Positions 51,101-64,000 of a DNA stretch of 64,000 nt are shown piece by piece. Every line of letters begins with the position of its first letter. Within the stretch, counting starts at the first letter, position 1. The notes under the pieces were generated by a model, which saw only the letters and a program-made list of their open reading frames with translations, was not told the origin of the DNA and searched no databases. This DNA comes from Coriaria nepalensis (taxonomy: Eukaryota; Streptophyta; Magnoliopsida; Cucurbitales; Coriariaceae), in NCBI GenBank assembly GCA_027186245.1, contig CP114487.1, positions 12,271,001 through 12,335,000 of the forward strand, in the 5' to 3' direction. The translations under genes were made by a program, and so were the position numbers.

Positions 51101-51614
51101 TATTAGCTAATAAAATAACAATCTGTTGAATGATGTCGATTACAGGGGGAAGAAAAGATGGGTGATAGATATCAAGTACCATCTTGCTCCGCTGGACTCT
51201 AACAGCTCGGGCTCCCTTGGAAACGCCAGTCTCTGACCTCGCATTCCTGCTTCTATCTAAATTACCAAAAATTCAATTACATAAACAGTGAATTTGAAAA
51301 GAACCAAGAAATCAGTTTTACGTCTTGAAATTGAACCCATAATATAACTTGCTAACACAATGGACAAGAAAACAAGGAATCTAAAACAAAGATACGACAG
51401 AAGTTTTCTTTCCGTATGAAATTATAGCCTTACGGAATTGCCATACGGATAAGTAAGAAGATACTACCGAAAAAACTGTTTTAGAGAAAATAAACAGAAG
51501 AAACAAGAAAGAAATAGAATCACCTCTGAGAGAGGTTCTGTGCTGTTTCCTGGTAGCCTTGGACGAGAAGCGCGATTTGTGAGCCTTATTCACCTGAACT
51601 TGTCCTCCTGCCAT
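45109..51614 (-). CDS. TSR1: Pre-rRNA processing protein TSR1 (40S biogenesis)
   Basis: About 21 exons can be read, from [20 protein letters not shown] at 51614 to [14 protein letters not shown] and TGA at 45111-45109. The N-terminus is basic ([13 protein letters not shown]), followed by a degenerate BMS1-like G-domain ([20 protein letters not shown]), an AARP2CN-type middle part ([20 protein letters not shown]), an acidic stretch rich in Asp/Glu ([17 protein letters not shown]) and the C-terminal DUF663-type beta-barrel part ([84 protein letters not shown]). TSR1 is a GTPase-like but non-hydrolysing factor that holds immature 40S subunits during late maturation; it is usually a single-copy essential gene. 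All recognised pieces lie in order with plausible splice sites and no lesion. Confidence 0.92.
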
Positions 51615-51805
51615 GGGGACGAAGTGTTACAAGCTTGTAGGGCTGAGAGAAGTACCCTCCCTCTGTTTAAACCCTACCTCGGCACGGGGTTTATACATTT
51701 TTTAAAATAAAAAATGTAATAAAACTCGATTTTTTATTTTTTATTTTTGGCCAAGTTAGAATAGCTCAAAACAAAAACAAAGAAACATGCTTAAAAGCTT
51801 CATTA

Positions 51806-51852
<47 letters not shown>
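51806..51852. repeat. Compound (CA)n(TA)n microsatellite
   Basis: A CA run followed directly by a TA run lies between the TSR1 promoter and the 3' end of the flavin monooxygenase relic. Confidence 0.85.
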
Positions 51853-51859
<7 letters not shown>

Positions 51860-51911
51860 TGATATGCTTAATAATTTAATAAAGGGGAGGAAACACAGAG
51901 ACTAGTTAGTT

Positions 51912-53800
51912 AAGTTATGGTTTTGTAATCCATAGGACCATACGGGGCAAAAAGCTCAGGCAGAAACCATGTTTTCCTTCTAGGATCGAAACCCATATCC
52001 TTGCAAAGTTTATCATTGCAGTAAATCTGCAGCAACACACTCGCACAAGATCTTTTGTAGGCCTCGCATGCACGTCGTTGCATGCATCTCTCCTACTTGA
52101 TCATATCATCCTCCATTTCTCTTATGCTGGGCAACCTGAAATTCCCAGCTAGAAAATGTGCTATCCACTTTGTCCTCATCTCCGTCGTGAATAAAATTTC
52201 CAGACTGTCTGCATATCCAAGTATTGCTAGATTCGGAATTCGAGGATGAATGCACTGTCGGTAGAAATGGGCGGATGATTCAATTATGTTCTTCTGGAAG
52301 AAAGTTTATACAAATATGTTCTATAGCTTTTCATGGCTTTTAAATCCAGTTGCAAAGATGACAACATCGGCCGGTATAGATTGGCCTTCATGATCGTCCA
52401 CAACCAAACCGTTAGAGAAGCTGAAACTTTCCGATTTCTTTAAGATGAGACTCCCTTCTTTCACTCTGTTGCAGTAGTTAGGAGGCAAAATTGGGAGCAT
52501 ACATGAAGAAATCTGTTTAAGAAAGCCATGGCTTGGAACCATGTTGTACTTCTTGGAAAAATCCATGTAATATAGCTCTCCACCAGCTTTTCAAATGCAC
52601 ATAGCTGAAAGTTGAAACGACATACATACATGCATATATATATCTCAAAAGGGTAAGATAGAACCTGGTGCGCATATGATAAATTATATGAATTGAGTAG
52701 ATAATGTTTTAGCTTTTTCCTTTTACGAAGAAAATGAAGAAAGAGTACCAGAGGGCAGAGGGCAGAGGGGTTAGAAGGACAGCCAAGAGGCAGAGAAGAA
52801 AGCCTTCACCGGGCTTATGGACCATAAATTGAGAGAAGCGATTTAAGCCTTGAAAGGTAACGTTGTTCAAGTAATCAGAAACAGTCCCGTGCACTTTCCT
52901 GTGAAGTAACGTACAAGGATGTCTTGCTCCTAAACAGCAAATATTAGAGGACACAAGTATATTTTACTGTCACTTCATTAGAACTCATCAGCATACTTGA
53001 GAGGTAGAACAATAGAGTGCGGTGGGATACCATTTCTGGTAGCAACTTGTGCAGCTATATCCAGTGCTGATTTTTGGAATCCAACAACAGTGACCCGTTT
53101 TTCTTGGATTAACCACGCTGCATCATCATCATGCATTGAAGCATAGTCCATCGAGTCTAACACCTGTCTGTCGAAAACTTCAGGCCCTTTGTTAATTGAG
53201 ATCTCTGGTACGTTTGGAAAATCACTGAACATTCCAATGCAGACGATCACGAAATCAAATTGGTACATCTGCGTGCATGATTGATTCGTGCACATGAGTA
53301 GTGTTTTTGACGAAGAAATAAATAAGTTACTCATCGGTTTGTTGCCTGATTCGGCAGGGACGGGAAGCGGGAATCCTGTACGGTGGCATTCCATCTTGCA
53401 GAAGGGGACAAGGTTGCTCCAGTGCCACCCCATAAATCCCAAAAACCCATGATATCTTCCTCATCTGACAGTCCGACATAGTCAATACGGACGACTTTGG
53501 AGTTGAATTTGATTCTAGGGAGGATATCAAAGTGGGTACCGTAGGATTGGAGGTAGTCTATCACCTGGTTGCGGTTCGGGAAAGTCTGTTCAACACAAGG
53601 TGGCCGTGGATAATCAGAGAATTGGTAAAAACTTTTGGGTGTTTGGAGCAGGGTGGAATCACATTGTTTTGGACCAAACTCCACCTATACTACCATGTGC
53701 CTCCAAAACAGTTGGGCGAAAACCTTTCTCCATGGGGTATTTGCAGGCAAGCAGGCCGCTCACTCCGGTGCCTATGATTGCAATCTTCTTCGTATTTGGG
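51912..53800 (-). pseudogene. Flavin-containing monooxygenase-like pseudogene
   Basis: Pieces of a plant FMO (NADPH/FAD N- or S-oxygenase) run in order on the minus strand. They begin with [18 protein letters not shown] (GxGxxG FAD site), then GSIGGVW, LLQTPKSFYQFSDYP, LWGGTGATLSPSARWN, FDFVIVCIGMFSDFPNVPEI, KGPEVFDRQVLDSMDYASMH, KRVTVVGFQKSALDIA, HKPGEGFLLCLLAVLLTP, KKYNMVPSHGFLKQISSCML and FATGFKSHEKL. The end is KDMGFDPRRKTWFLPELFAP ... DYKTIT. Lesions include a frameshift after GGVWSKT, a TAG and a TAA shortly after FATGFKSHEKL (near 52321-52305), and further broken reading between GGTGATL and the FDFVIVC block, part of which could be an intron. It is a decayed copy lying between TSR1 and the acyl-activating enzyme. 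Confidence 0.88.
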
Positions 53801-53939
53801 TGTTGCAACAATGTTCTTCAATGGCGTCGCTGATGAATAGCAATTGTGATATATTCCCATGCAACACCATCATTGTCATGATGAATACAGTGGGCACTGA
53901 TGCAAGTACTTAACATCACGTGAGGAAGAGAGCCATGCA

Positions 53940-54608
53940 ATTCATGCAACGCATGGATCAGTTTCGTATGAAGATTTTCATGCTAGATTATAGGTTTTGT
54001 CTAATTTCTGCTTTGAATATAGGAGCTCTGTTTTTTTCCTTAACAAACTACTTGACAACTACTGGATCGTGGACGTATTGATATAATCAAATTATATACG
54101 AGACAAATTAACTGACAACGCAATCTGTTTTCCAGGTTGTTGAGTAACGTACCCAGAAGAGGAGTTCCCAATCGTAAGCAAATGTGGCTTAAACTCTTCA
54201 TAACAAGGAATGAACACTTGGGAACTAACGATTGTCACTGCTCGCTGGCTTTAACACAAAAAAGGGTTTTGGCTTAACACACCTGATTCCAATGCCACCA
54301 GCGTTGCCTTTTAATTTAAATTGAGATAAAATATAAGAGTGACAGTCAGCTTTTACCTGCATAATTAAGAAGAAACTAGAGACGCTCCTAATATATATGT
54401 TTGCTGCAAATTATGAATCAGGGAAGGTCTTTCACCTGTGGGGTTGATAAAATGAAGTTTTTATGTTTTAAACAAACCAGTTTAAACAGAATCATATAAA
54501 TGGAAAGAACTTTATTGTTCTCTAGAACGGACAATTTATAATGCATCATGGTTAGGTACATATAGATGTTTGATCGAACACTCTTCCTTTACCATTCAAG
54601 GTGGGGTC
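53940..54608. other. Spacer
   Basis: No gene is seen; the right part likely holds the 3' UTR of the acyl-activating enzyme gene. Confidence 0.4.
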
Positions 54609-56818
54609 TTACAGTTTGCTATTAGTGTTCTTGGAAAGGCTTCCCATGGCTCTGGCCTTTTCCCTCAGAACAAATTTCTGTGTTTTCCCAGTTGAAGTCT
54701 TGGGCAATTCAGCAAAGACAACAGTTCGAGGAGCCATATAGTGGGGCAGGTGTTCCCTACAAAACTGAATAATCTCTTGAGTGCTGCTACTACACCCTTC
54801 TTTCAACTTTACAAAAGCACAGGGCGTCTCTCCCCAATGATCATCAGGCCTTCCCACAACAGCTGCCTCGAGCACAGCCGGGTGGCTGAAGATCACAGAC
54901 TCGACCTCAATGGTACTGATATTTTCTCCTCCGGAAATAATAATGTCCTTGGAACGGTCCTTCAATTCTACATATCCATCAGGATGTTTGACCCCCAAGT
55001 CACCAGTCCGGAACCAGCCACCACTAAAAGCTTCCTGTGTGGTCTTCAAATCTTTGAGGTATCCATTCATGACACCATTGCCTCTGAACATCACTTCACC
55101 TATTGTTTTTGCATCCCACGGAACGCTCTCCATAGTAACAGGGTCCTTCACATCAAAATCCTCCATGCCAAGATGCTGCACTCCCTGACGGGACTTCATC
55201 TTTGCCTGCTTGTCTAAGGGCAAAGCATCCCATTCAGGTTTCCAAGAGCAAAATGCTGATGGCCCATATGTTTCTGTCAAACCATACGAGTGGATCACAT
55301 CGAATCCTAATTCTCCTGCTCTCTTAAGTACTTGAGGGGGTGGTGGGGCACCACCGGTCATCACCGTCACCTTCCCTGGAAGTGGCTTCTGGTCAGAAAT
55401 GGGTGCATTTACAATCATGTTCAAGACAGTAGGAGCACCGCCCATGTGAGTCACCTTATGCTGAGAAACATTGTCAAATACACTCTTTGCAGTTACATTT
55501 CTCAGACAGATGTTGGTGCCACCCTGGGCAGCCACAGTCCAAGCGAGACACCACCCATTGCAGTGAAACATGGGAACACACCACAAATATACAGGCATTG
55601 AGATCATTTCATTGAGAAGAGCTGTTGCCAAAGAGTTGAGATAGGCACCTCTATGGCTGTATACAACACCTTTTGGTCTGGATGTAGTGCCTGAGGTATA
55701 GTTGAGAGCAATTGGGTCCCATTCATCGTCAGGACGCCTTATCTCAGAGTCAGGCTTACCGGTGGCTAAAAGAGCCTCGTACTCTAAGAGTCTGGAAGCT
55801 GAACTGGTTTGGTTGGTGTTGGGGACTAGCTCATCCGACTCTGAGATTAAGACTAGAAGAGGAAGCTTCGTTTTCTTCTTAGACAAAATTTCAACTGCTC
55901 CCTTGGCAATATGAAGCAATTGGTAGTCTACAAAGATGATCTTGGCTTCTGAATGTTCCAGTAATACCGAAAGTAAAGCTGAATGATGACGAGTGTTGAG
56001 GGTGCAGAGAACTGCACCGGCCATTGGTACACCAAAATGGAGCTCATACATGGCAGGGATATTTGGAGCCAAAGCAGCAACCTACCAGATGAGGGGAGTT
56101 AAATTTGCATAGCCAAAGATATAAGAAAAGCAATGGAGAATAGAAAACTAGGAAGAAGCTATGTTCACAGCAAACAGTCGAGGATTCAAATCCACGAGGA
56201 TAATAGAAATTAGATGAAACTCAATTCAAATGTATGCACGTTGAGTCAAGCCTAAGATTTGGATTAATTGCAACTTACAACATAATTGTATCCGGTTGTT
56301 CAAACAAAACAGATGCGAATAGATAGATAGGTACTAAAGAATGAGTTTTGTTAGGAGAACTCTTTGACTGAGCCTTCTTAAAAGAATTTTGGAAGAAAAG
56401 CTTGGGAAGGAATTGCAGCTACTGCATCTGTATCCGTATGGAAAACAAGCAGACACGAGTCCAATCATCTTTGAATTGAAAGAGTAAAAGAGTCATATGC
56501 ATGCAAACCATGGGAAAGGTTCAAGTTAGAAGTAGATTCCTAATTTCTATTGGAAAACTTAGATAAGATAAGCAAACAAGGATCGAGTGAGAGATGGATG
56601 GGGGTAATTATAAGACTGACCATGTCACCACGAGCAATACCGAGAAGAGCAAGAGCAGAAGCGAGCCTGGTGCATCGCTCATGCGTTTCCCTCCAATTGT
56701 AACGAACACTTCCATACACGACGGAGGTTCTGTCTCCATAGACGACGGCAGAGCGTTGCAAGAAGGTGATCGGAGTCAGAGGTACGTAGTTAGCCGAGCA
56801 TCGGATCGTTCCCGCCAT
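54609..56818 (-). CDS. AAE1: Peroxisomal acyl-activating enzyme (AAE1-like)
   Basis: Two exons (56818-56621 and 56081-54609) join in frame to 556 residues, the usual size of the plant AAE1 clade. Order: [37 protein letters not shown]; the AMP-binding motif [87 protein letters not shown]; and the A10-type lysine motif [11 protein letters not shown]. The protein ends NTNSKL, a canonical PTS1 tripeptide, so it should be imported into peroxisomes. Enzymes of this clade make acyl-CoA from short or medium carboxylic acids (acetate, butyrate, benzoate or cinnamate in different members) with ATP via an acyl-AMP. The exact substrate cannot be read from sequence. No lesion is seen. Confidence 0.95.
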
Positions 56819-56824
56819 CGATTT

Positions 56825-57557
56825 CTTCCCTTTCTCTTCTCTGGATGGTGAGGACTGGAGCAGTGGGGAGCTTTTAAATTTCCAAATTAGATTCTTTCAC
56901 CATTTCGCTTTTTTGCATTAAAAAGTTTCATGCATTAACCACACGTGGCGTAAAGTTCGTTCACTTACCTATTCAGGTAAGATACCTGTCAGTATCCCTA
57001 TCTATCTCTTGTCTCTTTTCCGGACCTGACATTGACATTACCATCAAGTTTACCACGCCGTTGTCTTCTAATCACTTATGAGATGACAGACTGAGACAGA
57101 CTCCAGATTCGATAGTAATTTTACGTGTTTTTTGTTCGGTATTAGAAACTCCGGAACGGAATTGATCTCTTACAGATAATTTATGCAACTTTACTGACTT
57201 GTTACATACGTGCTTCCAACAACTACTCTCTTCGACTTATTAATATTTTCCAATAAATGAATGGATTACTTGATCGGGTTGAGATAAGCAAAATAGATGC
57301 AAATAGTGAAATATCTTCAAAATTCTACTCCACCCCGCAGTTCCACTCAAATGAATGAATGATCTTACAAGATAAGTTGAATACTGAATTCGCAAAAGAG
57401 TAGCTGCTGAACGAAAGATAAAATACTAATCTGAGCTTTGCCACTACAATCTCAATTCTACGTATCAATCATTGAAATCAGTGGGGGTGAAACATAGGAC
57501 GTTAAAGAAGAAGAAGAAGAGTTTATCTTGCTACTTGCGAAACACATTCCTTGCATC
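56825..57557. other. Promoter of the acyl-activating enzyme and DPM1 3' flank
   Basis: No gene is seen. A GAAGAA run lies near 57507-57520. Confidence 0.4.
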
Positions 57558-59380
<1,823 letters not shown>

Positions 59381-59559
59381 ACTGTACTTGTTTCCCTCCG
59401 TTCTTGCAATGGAAGTTCGTTGACACGACCGGAGTCGCAGATATCTACCTGAATTCCTTGTTGTCAAATCCTCGAATCATCATCCATCGTCCCTGGCCGT
59501 CTGATATTCTCCCAAACTTGTCGAGCAAAGTTGCCGTCGGGGGCTGGGGCTTAGTCTAG

Positions 59560-59860
59560 TCTAGTCCAGTCAAACTGGGCTAAAACTAGAGTTCTTAGCG
59601 CCATCTTGTTGGGCTGATAAATGTGGGATGCTAAAAAAGCTCTGTAATGGCCGACGGGCCATAGCCCAAGACGGTCCACTTATGAGTACGTTATTACTAA
59701 AGTGAAACGACTTCGTTCGAGACGTTATAAGTTTGGCGGTAGAGTGACCGCGCAACTGTCGGAGACGGTGAAGTTAGAGTTTAGTCTAGGGTTTCGAGCA
59801 GAGAGAGAGAACAGGGAGGAGTGAGAGAGAGTTGGTAATAGACTGATAGTGAGGGAGAGC
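59560..59860. promoter_or_regulatory. Shared DPM1/SmD3 promoter: site II words and telo-box
   Basis: The two divergent starts are only about 480 bases apart. Between them lie TGGGCT words near 59576 and 59609 and GGGCC...AGCCCA near 59656-59667, plus a telo-box TAGGGTTT at 59787-59794. Site II elements with a telo-box are known in promoters of plant translation and RNA-processing genes, which fits SmD3. Sharing with DPM1 is inferred from geometry. Confidence 0.6.
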
Positions 59861-59861
59861 G

Positions 59862-61122
59862 ATGAGCAGGAGCTTAGGAATACCGGTGAAGCTTCTACAC
59901 GAGGCGTCTGGGCACGTGGTCTCTGTCGAGCTTAAGAGCGGGGAGCTTTACAGAGGAAGTATGATCGAGTGCGAGGACAACTGGAACTGCCAACTTGAAA
60001 ACATCACCTACACAGCCAGGGTACTAATTTTCTATCACCTACGTATTCAATGATTTCCATCTATTGTTTTGTTACTTTGTCGTATTTTTTGGTTGGGACG
60101 ATTGGTTTGCTGATTTGATTATGGTTGTTTAGACGCCATTTTTTAGGAGTAGAAAATGCGACTCTCAATATGTGCTCTAAACTCTGAAGGCTATATAGTA
60201 ATTGAAAACGTAGTCTAGTAGTGAATTGCTTATTCCGGAAAGCCGGAATGAAAATAAATTTCTTGATCTAAACATCATAGCTTAGATTAAGGTTAATGTT
60301 TGGTTTTGATAGTGGCTACTTCAGCAGCTTATGTTAAATGAAAAACATTGTGAATTGGATGTTGTGGATCGAGATCGTTCTTATTTTTTAATAGACTTCG
60401 TACCCATCTGTTATCTCACTCGCTAGGTTTGTGGAACTTTCAAAGAATACCCTCAGTGAAGTGCCTGTCTCAGTCACCCTTGCAACTTCAGAAAATGATC
60501 TGATGCAACATTTTTTTCTCAGTTAAATCTACGCGGTCAGTCTTTAACTATCAAGTTCTTCATTTTATAGAGTTGTTGATCTTTTCAACAGGATGGGAAG
60601 GTATCACAACTTGAACATGTTTTCATCCGAGGCAGCAAAGTCAGGTATTTTGCATCTCACGTTGCTATTACTAAGAGATTTATTATGTCTGCTTAGTATT
60701 TTATTGGAATATTTACAAACGCATGAACTTATAATAGGTTTATGGTCATACCGGATATGTTGAAGAATGCTCCCATGTTCAAGCGTCTAGATGCTACAAT
60801 TAAGGTACTTCCTCCATTTCTTAGTGTGGATTTTGGTTTTCTGTAATGTTTGTAACTTATCCTACCTAATCTTTGTGAAGGGTAAGGGTGTGGCACTTGG
60901 TGTTGGTGGCAGGGGTAGAGCTGTTGCTATGCGAGCGAAAGTATTTCTTTTTTCTCCTTTATTTAATTATTTATTTCCTTTTGGCATTGTGAGATCACTC
61001 GGTTTGTGGATCATTATGAAAGCGCTGTTGATCTCAGTTTTAATGTTGTTCTTGTTCAGGCTCAGATTGCTGGCCGTGGAACAACAGGCGGAAGAGGAGT
61101 TGCCCCCCCAGCTAGGAGGTGA
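59862..61122 (+). CDS. SMD3: Small nuclear ribonucleoprotein SmD3
   Basis: Five exons (59862-60020, 60592-60644, 60738-60804, 60881-60940, 61060-61122) join in frame to 133 residues. The Sm fold is nearly textbook: MSRSLGIPVKLLHEASGHVV, VELKSGELYRGSMIECEDNW (Sm1), NCQLENITYTAR, then VSQLEHVFIRGSKVRFMVIP (Sm2), DMLKNAPMFKRLDATIKGK and a Gly/Arg-rich tail (GVGGRGRAVAMRAK, AGRGTTGGRGVAPPARR). SmD3 is one of seven Sm proteins forming the ring on U1, U2, U4 and U5 snRNAs in the nucleus; tail arginines are methylated in known members. The start ATG fits the universal MSRS opening. It is divergent from DPM1. Confidence 0.97.
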
Positions 61123-61124
61123 TG

Positions 61125-61691
61125 AGCCAAATCATAGTTGCTTATGCAGCGTACTCTGCACGGGCGACGTGGTATTTTTGTTTGTGAGAGATTTCTTAGT
61201 CTGTTCTGTGTGCATGTATTAGATAAAAGAGATTTTATTTTTCTTTCTATAAGGTTACTTGATCTTTTGCCAGTAGATTGAAAGCATCGCATATGAATTG
61301 TATCAAACAAACGGGGGGCATTTAAAAGATGTACAACTCATGGTTTAGTGTTTTTGCTTCGGATGCCATTGTTTACATGTTGTCTACATTAGAATCTCGA
61401 TGACTTACTACTACTCGATAAATTAATAAAAATATTAATTTATCAAAAGTTTTACTGAAATTTTCATTAACTAGTCATAATATAATGTTAGGTGCTAATT
61501 TGTAGGAAAATATCGGTTTTACATGGAAATGGAGAAGTTTATTCTACCTGTTACACGTCTTTACATATGAAACGGAGCACCTATCTATTTTGAAAGAGAC
61601 CAAGTTCCCACCGATGAAACGTTATAGTACAACAAACTAAATACAAAATGGCGATGGAAGTACATAACTGGACGCATGAAATCAACCCGAT
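61125..61691. other. 3' flanks of SmD3 and the BTB gene
   Basis: No gene is seen. SmD3 (+) and the BTB gene (-) converge here, so both 3' UTRs should lie in this stretch. Confidence 0.4.
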
Positions 61692-61936
61692 CTAGCGAAA
61701 GTAGCCATAGAGCTCAATGAAGCAAATGCAGAAGTTCCACGGATTTGAATCATCTGCTGTGGGACGCGTAAGAATAACCCGAAAAAATCTGAAAGGAAGT
61801 AAAGCATTTGGTCCAACGATCGGCCATGACGCAAACTGGCCTGGCTTACACACCGTTTGGTCATTCTCATGTACTCTCAGGTTGGTCCAAGTTATCCCGT
61901 CCAGTGACCCCTAAATTGTGCAGGGAAACAAAATAT

Positions 61937-61978
<42 letters not shown>

Positions 61979-64000
61979 GTGGCAACCGACAAGTGCAGAG
62001 AGTATTAACCTGCAGATTCCAATATCTCATGTATGTTCTTGACCCATCTTGCCGCAGAGTGTAGTAGTTGCACATAAGCTACATCAAATCAGCCCCCAAG
62101 CATCAGAACGTGATCATGACCAGAACAAGAATATCAACCCAATCATATAAAAAGCATCATAGGACTATGCCTCGGAAAATAACAGAGAATGGAGCAGAGA
62201 AAACACCTGACGATCTTTCCCAATGTCAACCATCCACCATGCACAATTTCGTCCATCTTCCAGGCGAGGGCCAGTGAAAGATGTTCCCTGAGAGTGAAAA
62301 ATCAGTGATTCTTAACATCATACATGTCTTACAATGCATATGATGTTTGCAGGAATCTGATAATCCATAGTACCTGGTAAGTTCTTGAGACCAGAACCTT
62401 GGGGTCAGTGTACCTCGAAGATGGACTGCTAGCCACAATATTAATTCTCTGAATGAAGAAAAGAGGATATGAAAAAGAGATTAAAAAAATACCAGATGAA
62501 AATTAAAACAGCTAAGGTGGAGGAATAAGAGCCTCAAGAAGTTTACCTTGGAAAGAACAGGATTAACCCACTGATGCTCCCCATATGATGTGCCTGCAAA
62601 GAACAGAACTCCATTGCTATCCCCATCACATATGTACTGGAGCTCCTTATAACTAGACCGTCTATGTTGAAACCTCGGGCTACAAAGAGTAGAAATATGG
62701 ATGTGAGATCCACATCCTTAATTTAAATCTTCGAAAGAAAAAAAAAAGATTATATATATATATATATAAATTTAATCAAGAAACCAATAATCATACTTTT
62801 GCTCATTTTCCAGCCTCTTCAACCCGTTCTCAATAAAATCCATAGCCTCCTTTGTCTAAAATGTCATGAAACAAAAAATCAAACACGAAAGTAAATAAAT
62901 ACACCTTGCCAGTATCAAAACCTACCCAGAGGTAATATGTCACTCACAAGATTATTCAAAACATGAATCTGCCTGCTGATGCAGCTGTTCTTCAACTGCA
63001 AGATCATTATCCATAATACAAGTCAGAATAACGCAGCCCTTTTCCGTTAAGACTGCCCACTAAATCAATAATATCAGCCTGGCCTGCATACCTTCTCGAG
63101 TAAGGCATAAGGGAGCAATGGAAATCGTACAAGTGGCAATAACTCTTGCACTGATAGAAGCCTCTCACCAAATATGAGTTCAGGGGTAGAATGCATCATC
63201 AGCTCATCTACTATTTCCCACCCAAATAGTTCATGCGCTTGCACACCCCACATTAATATTGCATTAAGCACTTTTTCCTCAGATGTCACCGTCAAATCTG
63301 GATGCTGCAACACCCATAAGTTTCACAAATTAGTGGTTAAAACTTACCAAAAGACAAGGCAAAGGGATTCCTACAACTGTAAGTGGCCTCACAACCCATT
63401 GATATTAGTTAATTCATATCAACTCAAAGAGGACTTGATACTTTCATATGAAACTGGGACCCGAAAACTTCATTTCCTCTCTCAGTTCCAGAACTTCAAT
63501 CAATCCAACCAATAGTGATATCTTTATTCCACTAAGCAGTTTGATGAGTCAGAACGTACCTTAAGTATGTTGCTAAGAATTATCTCATCTAACATGACGA
63601 AATCGATGCTTGCAGTTGTACAATAATCGAAGTGCGTTGAAAACTTCCTCTCACACGTTTCCTCAATAAGTTTACATGATGGAATTGGTGAAACAACTTG
63701 GAGGATTGCACATACTGAGTCCTGCAATAAAGTTCAGTAATTAGCTTCAAAAGCAAAAGTCCAATACTATGCCAAAAGTGTCTGCTTCCTCGTCCACTAA
63801 ACTTGTGCATAATAGAAAAACTCTCCATGTATGACCTTGTTCCACTAGGAGAATCCATCCCTGCATATAATATGTACATGAGAGGTATTAATAATTTTAC
63901 AATTTATCATCACATAGGGTCTCTTCTTTTGTTTTTCAGAAGCCCAGAACCGCAAGTCGCTTCTCCGTTCTCTTAGTTCTACTTATCCAAGAAAGATATA
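61692..64000 (-). CDS. BTB/POZ protein with discoidin-type domain, partial (At2g30600 type)
   Basis: The C-terminal part only; the gene continues past the right edge. From the right, exon 63720-63560 gives SVCAILQVVSPIPSCKLIEE and YCTTASIDFVMLDEIILSNI; exon about 63304-63090 gives HPDLTVTSEEKVLNAILMWG and SVQELLPLVRFPLLPYALLE (BACK-like helices after a BTB domain). Then follow short exons with LKNSCISRQIHVLN, EAMDFIENGLKRLENEQ and YICDGDSNGVLFFAGTSYGE, then the F5/8-type-C-like part (ARG of WWMVDIGKD, CNYYTLRQDGSRTYMRYWNL, WTNLRVHENDQTVCKPGQFA, LPFRFFRVILTRPTADDSNP) and the end FCICFIELYGYFR. BTB proteins commonly serve as CUL3 ubiquitin-ligase adaptors; the role of this group is not well known. 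The N-terminal half and the BTB core are outside the window. I could not place an exon confidently beyond 63730. Confidence 0.88.
61937..61972. repeat. (GA)n microsatellite in a BTB-gene intron
   Basis: An uninterrupted GA run of about 17 units lies in the last intron of the minus-strand BTB gene. Confidence 0.85.

Noticed and set aside
54741..55914. Plus-strand ORFs inside the acyl-activating enzyme exon
   Set aside because: They are antisense shadows of a long, conserved minus-strand exon.

Overview
The window is nuclear DNA from a flowering plant, most likely a dicot. The genes have plant-type introns with GT..AG borders, the spacers are AT-rich, and there are simple repeats. The gene families are plant-specific: MIR394, an SKU5-similar protein, an SK-type dehydrin, a BSK pseudokinase, a DUF241 protein and plant O-fucosyltransferases. 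I cannot name the species.

Layout. From 1 to 3.4 kb there is AT-rich spacer holding a MIR394 hairpin. From 3.5 to 6.8 kb (-) lies an intact seven-exon SKU5-similar gene. From 7 to 10 kb there is spacer with a broken coding relic. From 10.1 to 15.5 kb (-) is a ubiquitin-like/BAG6-type gene of about 16 exons. From 17.2 to 18.2 kb (-) is an F-S-K2 dehydrin with an ABRE/CRT-rich promoter. From 19.0 to 23.3 kb (-) are two dead genes side by side: a lysine/histidine-transporter-like relic and a 4-coumarate:CoA-ligase-like relic. From 24.0 to 24.6 kb (+) is a tiny complex I subunit gene (NDUFB2 type). From 26.1 to 26.9 kb (-) is a DUF241 gene, followed by a long inverted repeat. From 27.9 to 30.5 kb (-) is BSK1. 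From 31.2 to 32.0 kb is a mosaic of relics that includes Ty3/gypsy reverse transcriptase. From 32.9 to 35.1 kb (-) is a type II membrane protein of the DUF7796 sort. From 35.8 to 39.2 kb is repeat-rich spacer: a 63-bp tandem duplication, a hAT transposase relic bracketed by ~90-bp repeats, and a TGGGCC-rich repeat block. From 39.8 to 43.5 kb (-) is an O-fucosyltransferase. Near 44 kb (+) is a frameshifted orphan coding relic. From 45.1 to 51.6 kb (-) is the ribosome-biogenesis factor TSR1. From 51.9 to 53.9 kb (-) is a flavin monooxygenase pseudogene. From 54.6 to 56.8 kb (-) is a peroxisomal acyl-activating enzyme. From 57.6 to 59.4 kb (-) is DPM1, divergent from SmD3 (+) at 59.9 to 61.1 kb. 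From 61.7 kb to the right edge (-) is the C-terminal part of a BTB/discoidin-domain protein.

These are independent plant genes, not an operon or a linked pathway. The notable themes are: four to six dead genes in different stages of decay; housekeeping promoters carrying TGGGCC/T (site II) elements, with a telo-box at SmD3; a conserved microRNA gene; and an unexplained near-perfect foldback at 27.3-27.5 kb. I did not find a clearly new biological system. The foldback and the TGGGCC repeat block are the least explained structures. Exon borders were read by eye from splice consensus and reading frame; the totals for the SKU5-similar protein, dehydrin, NDUFB2, BSK1, the acyl-activating enzyme and SmD3 were checked for frame.
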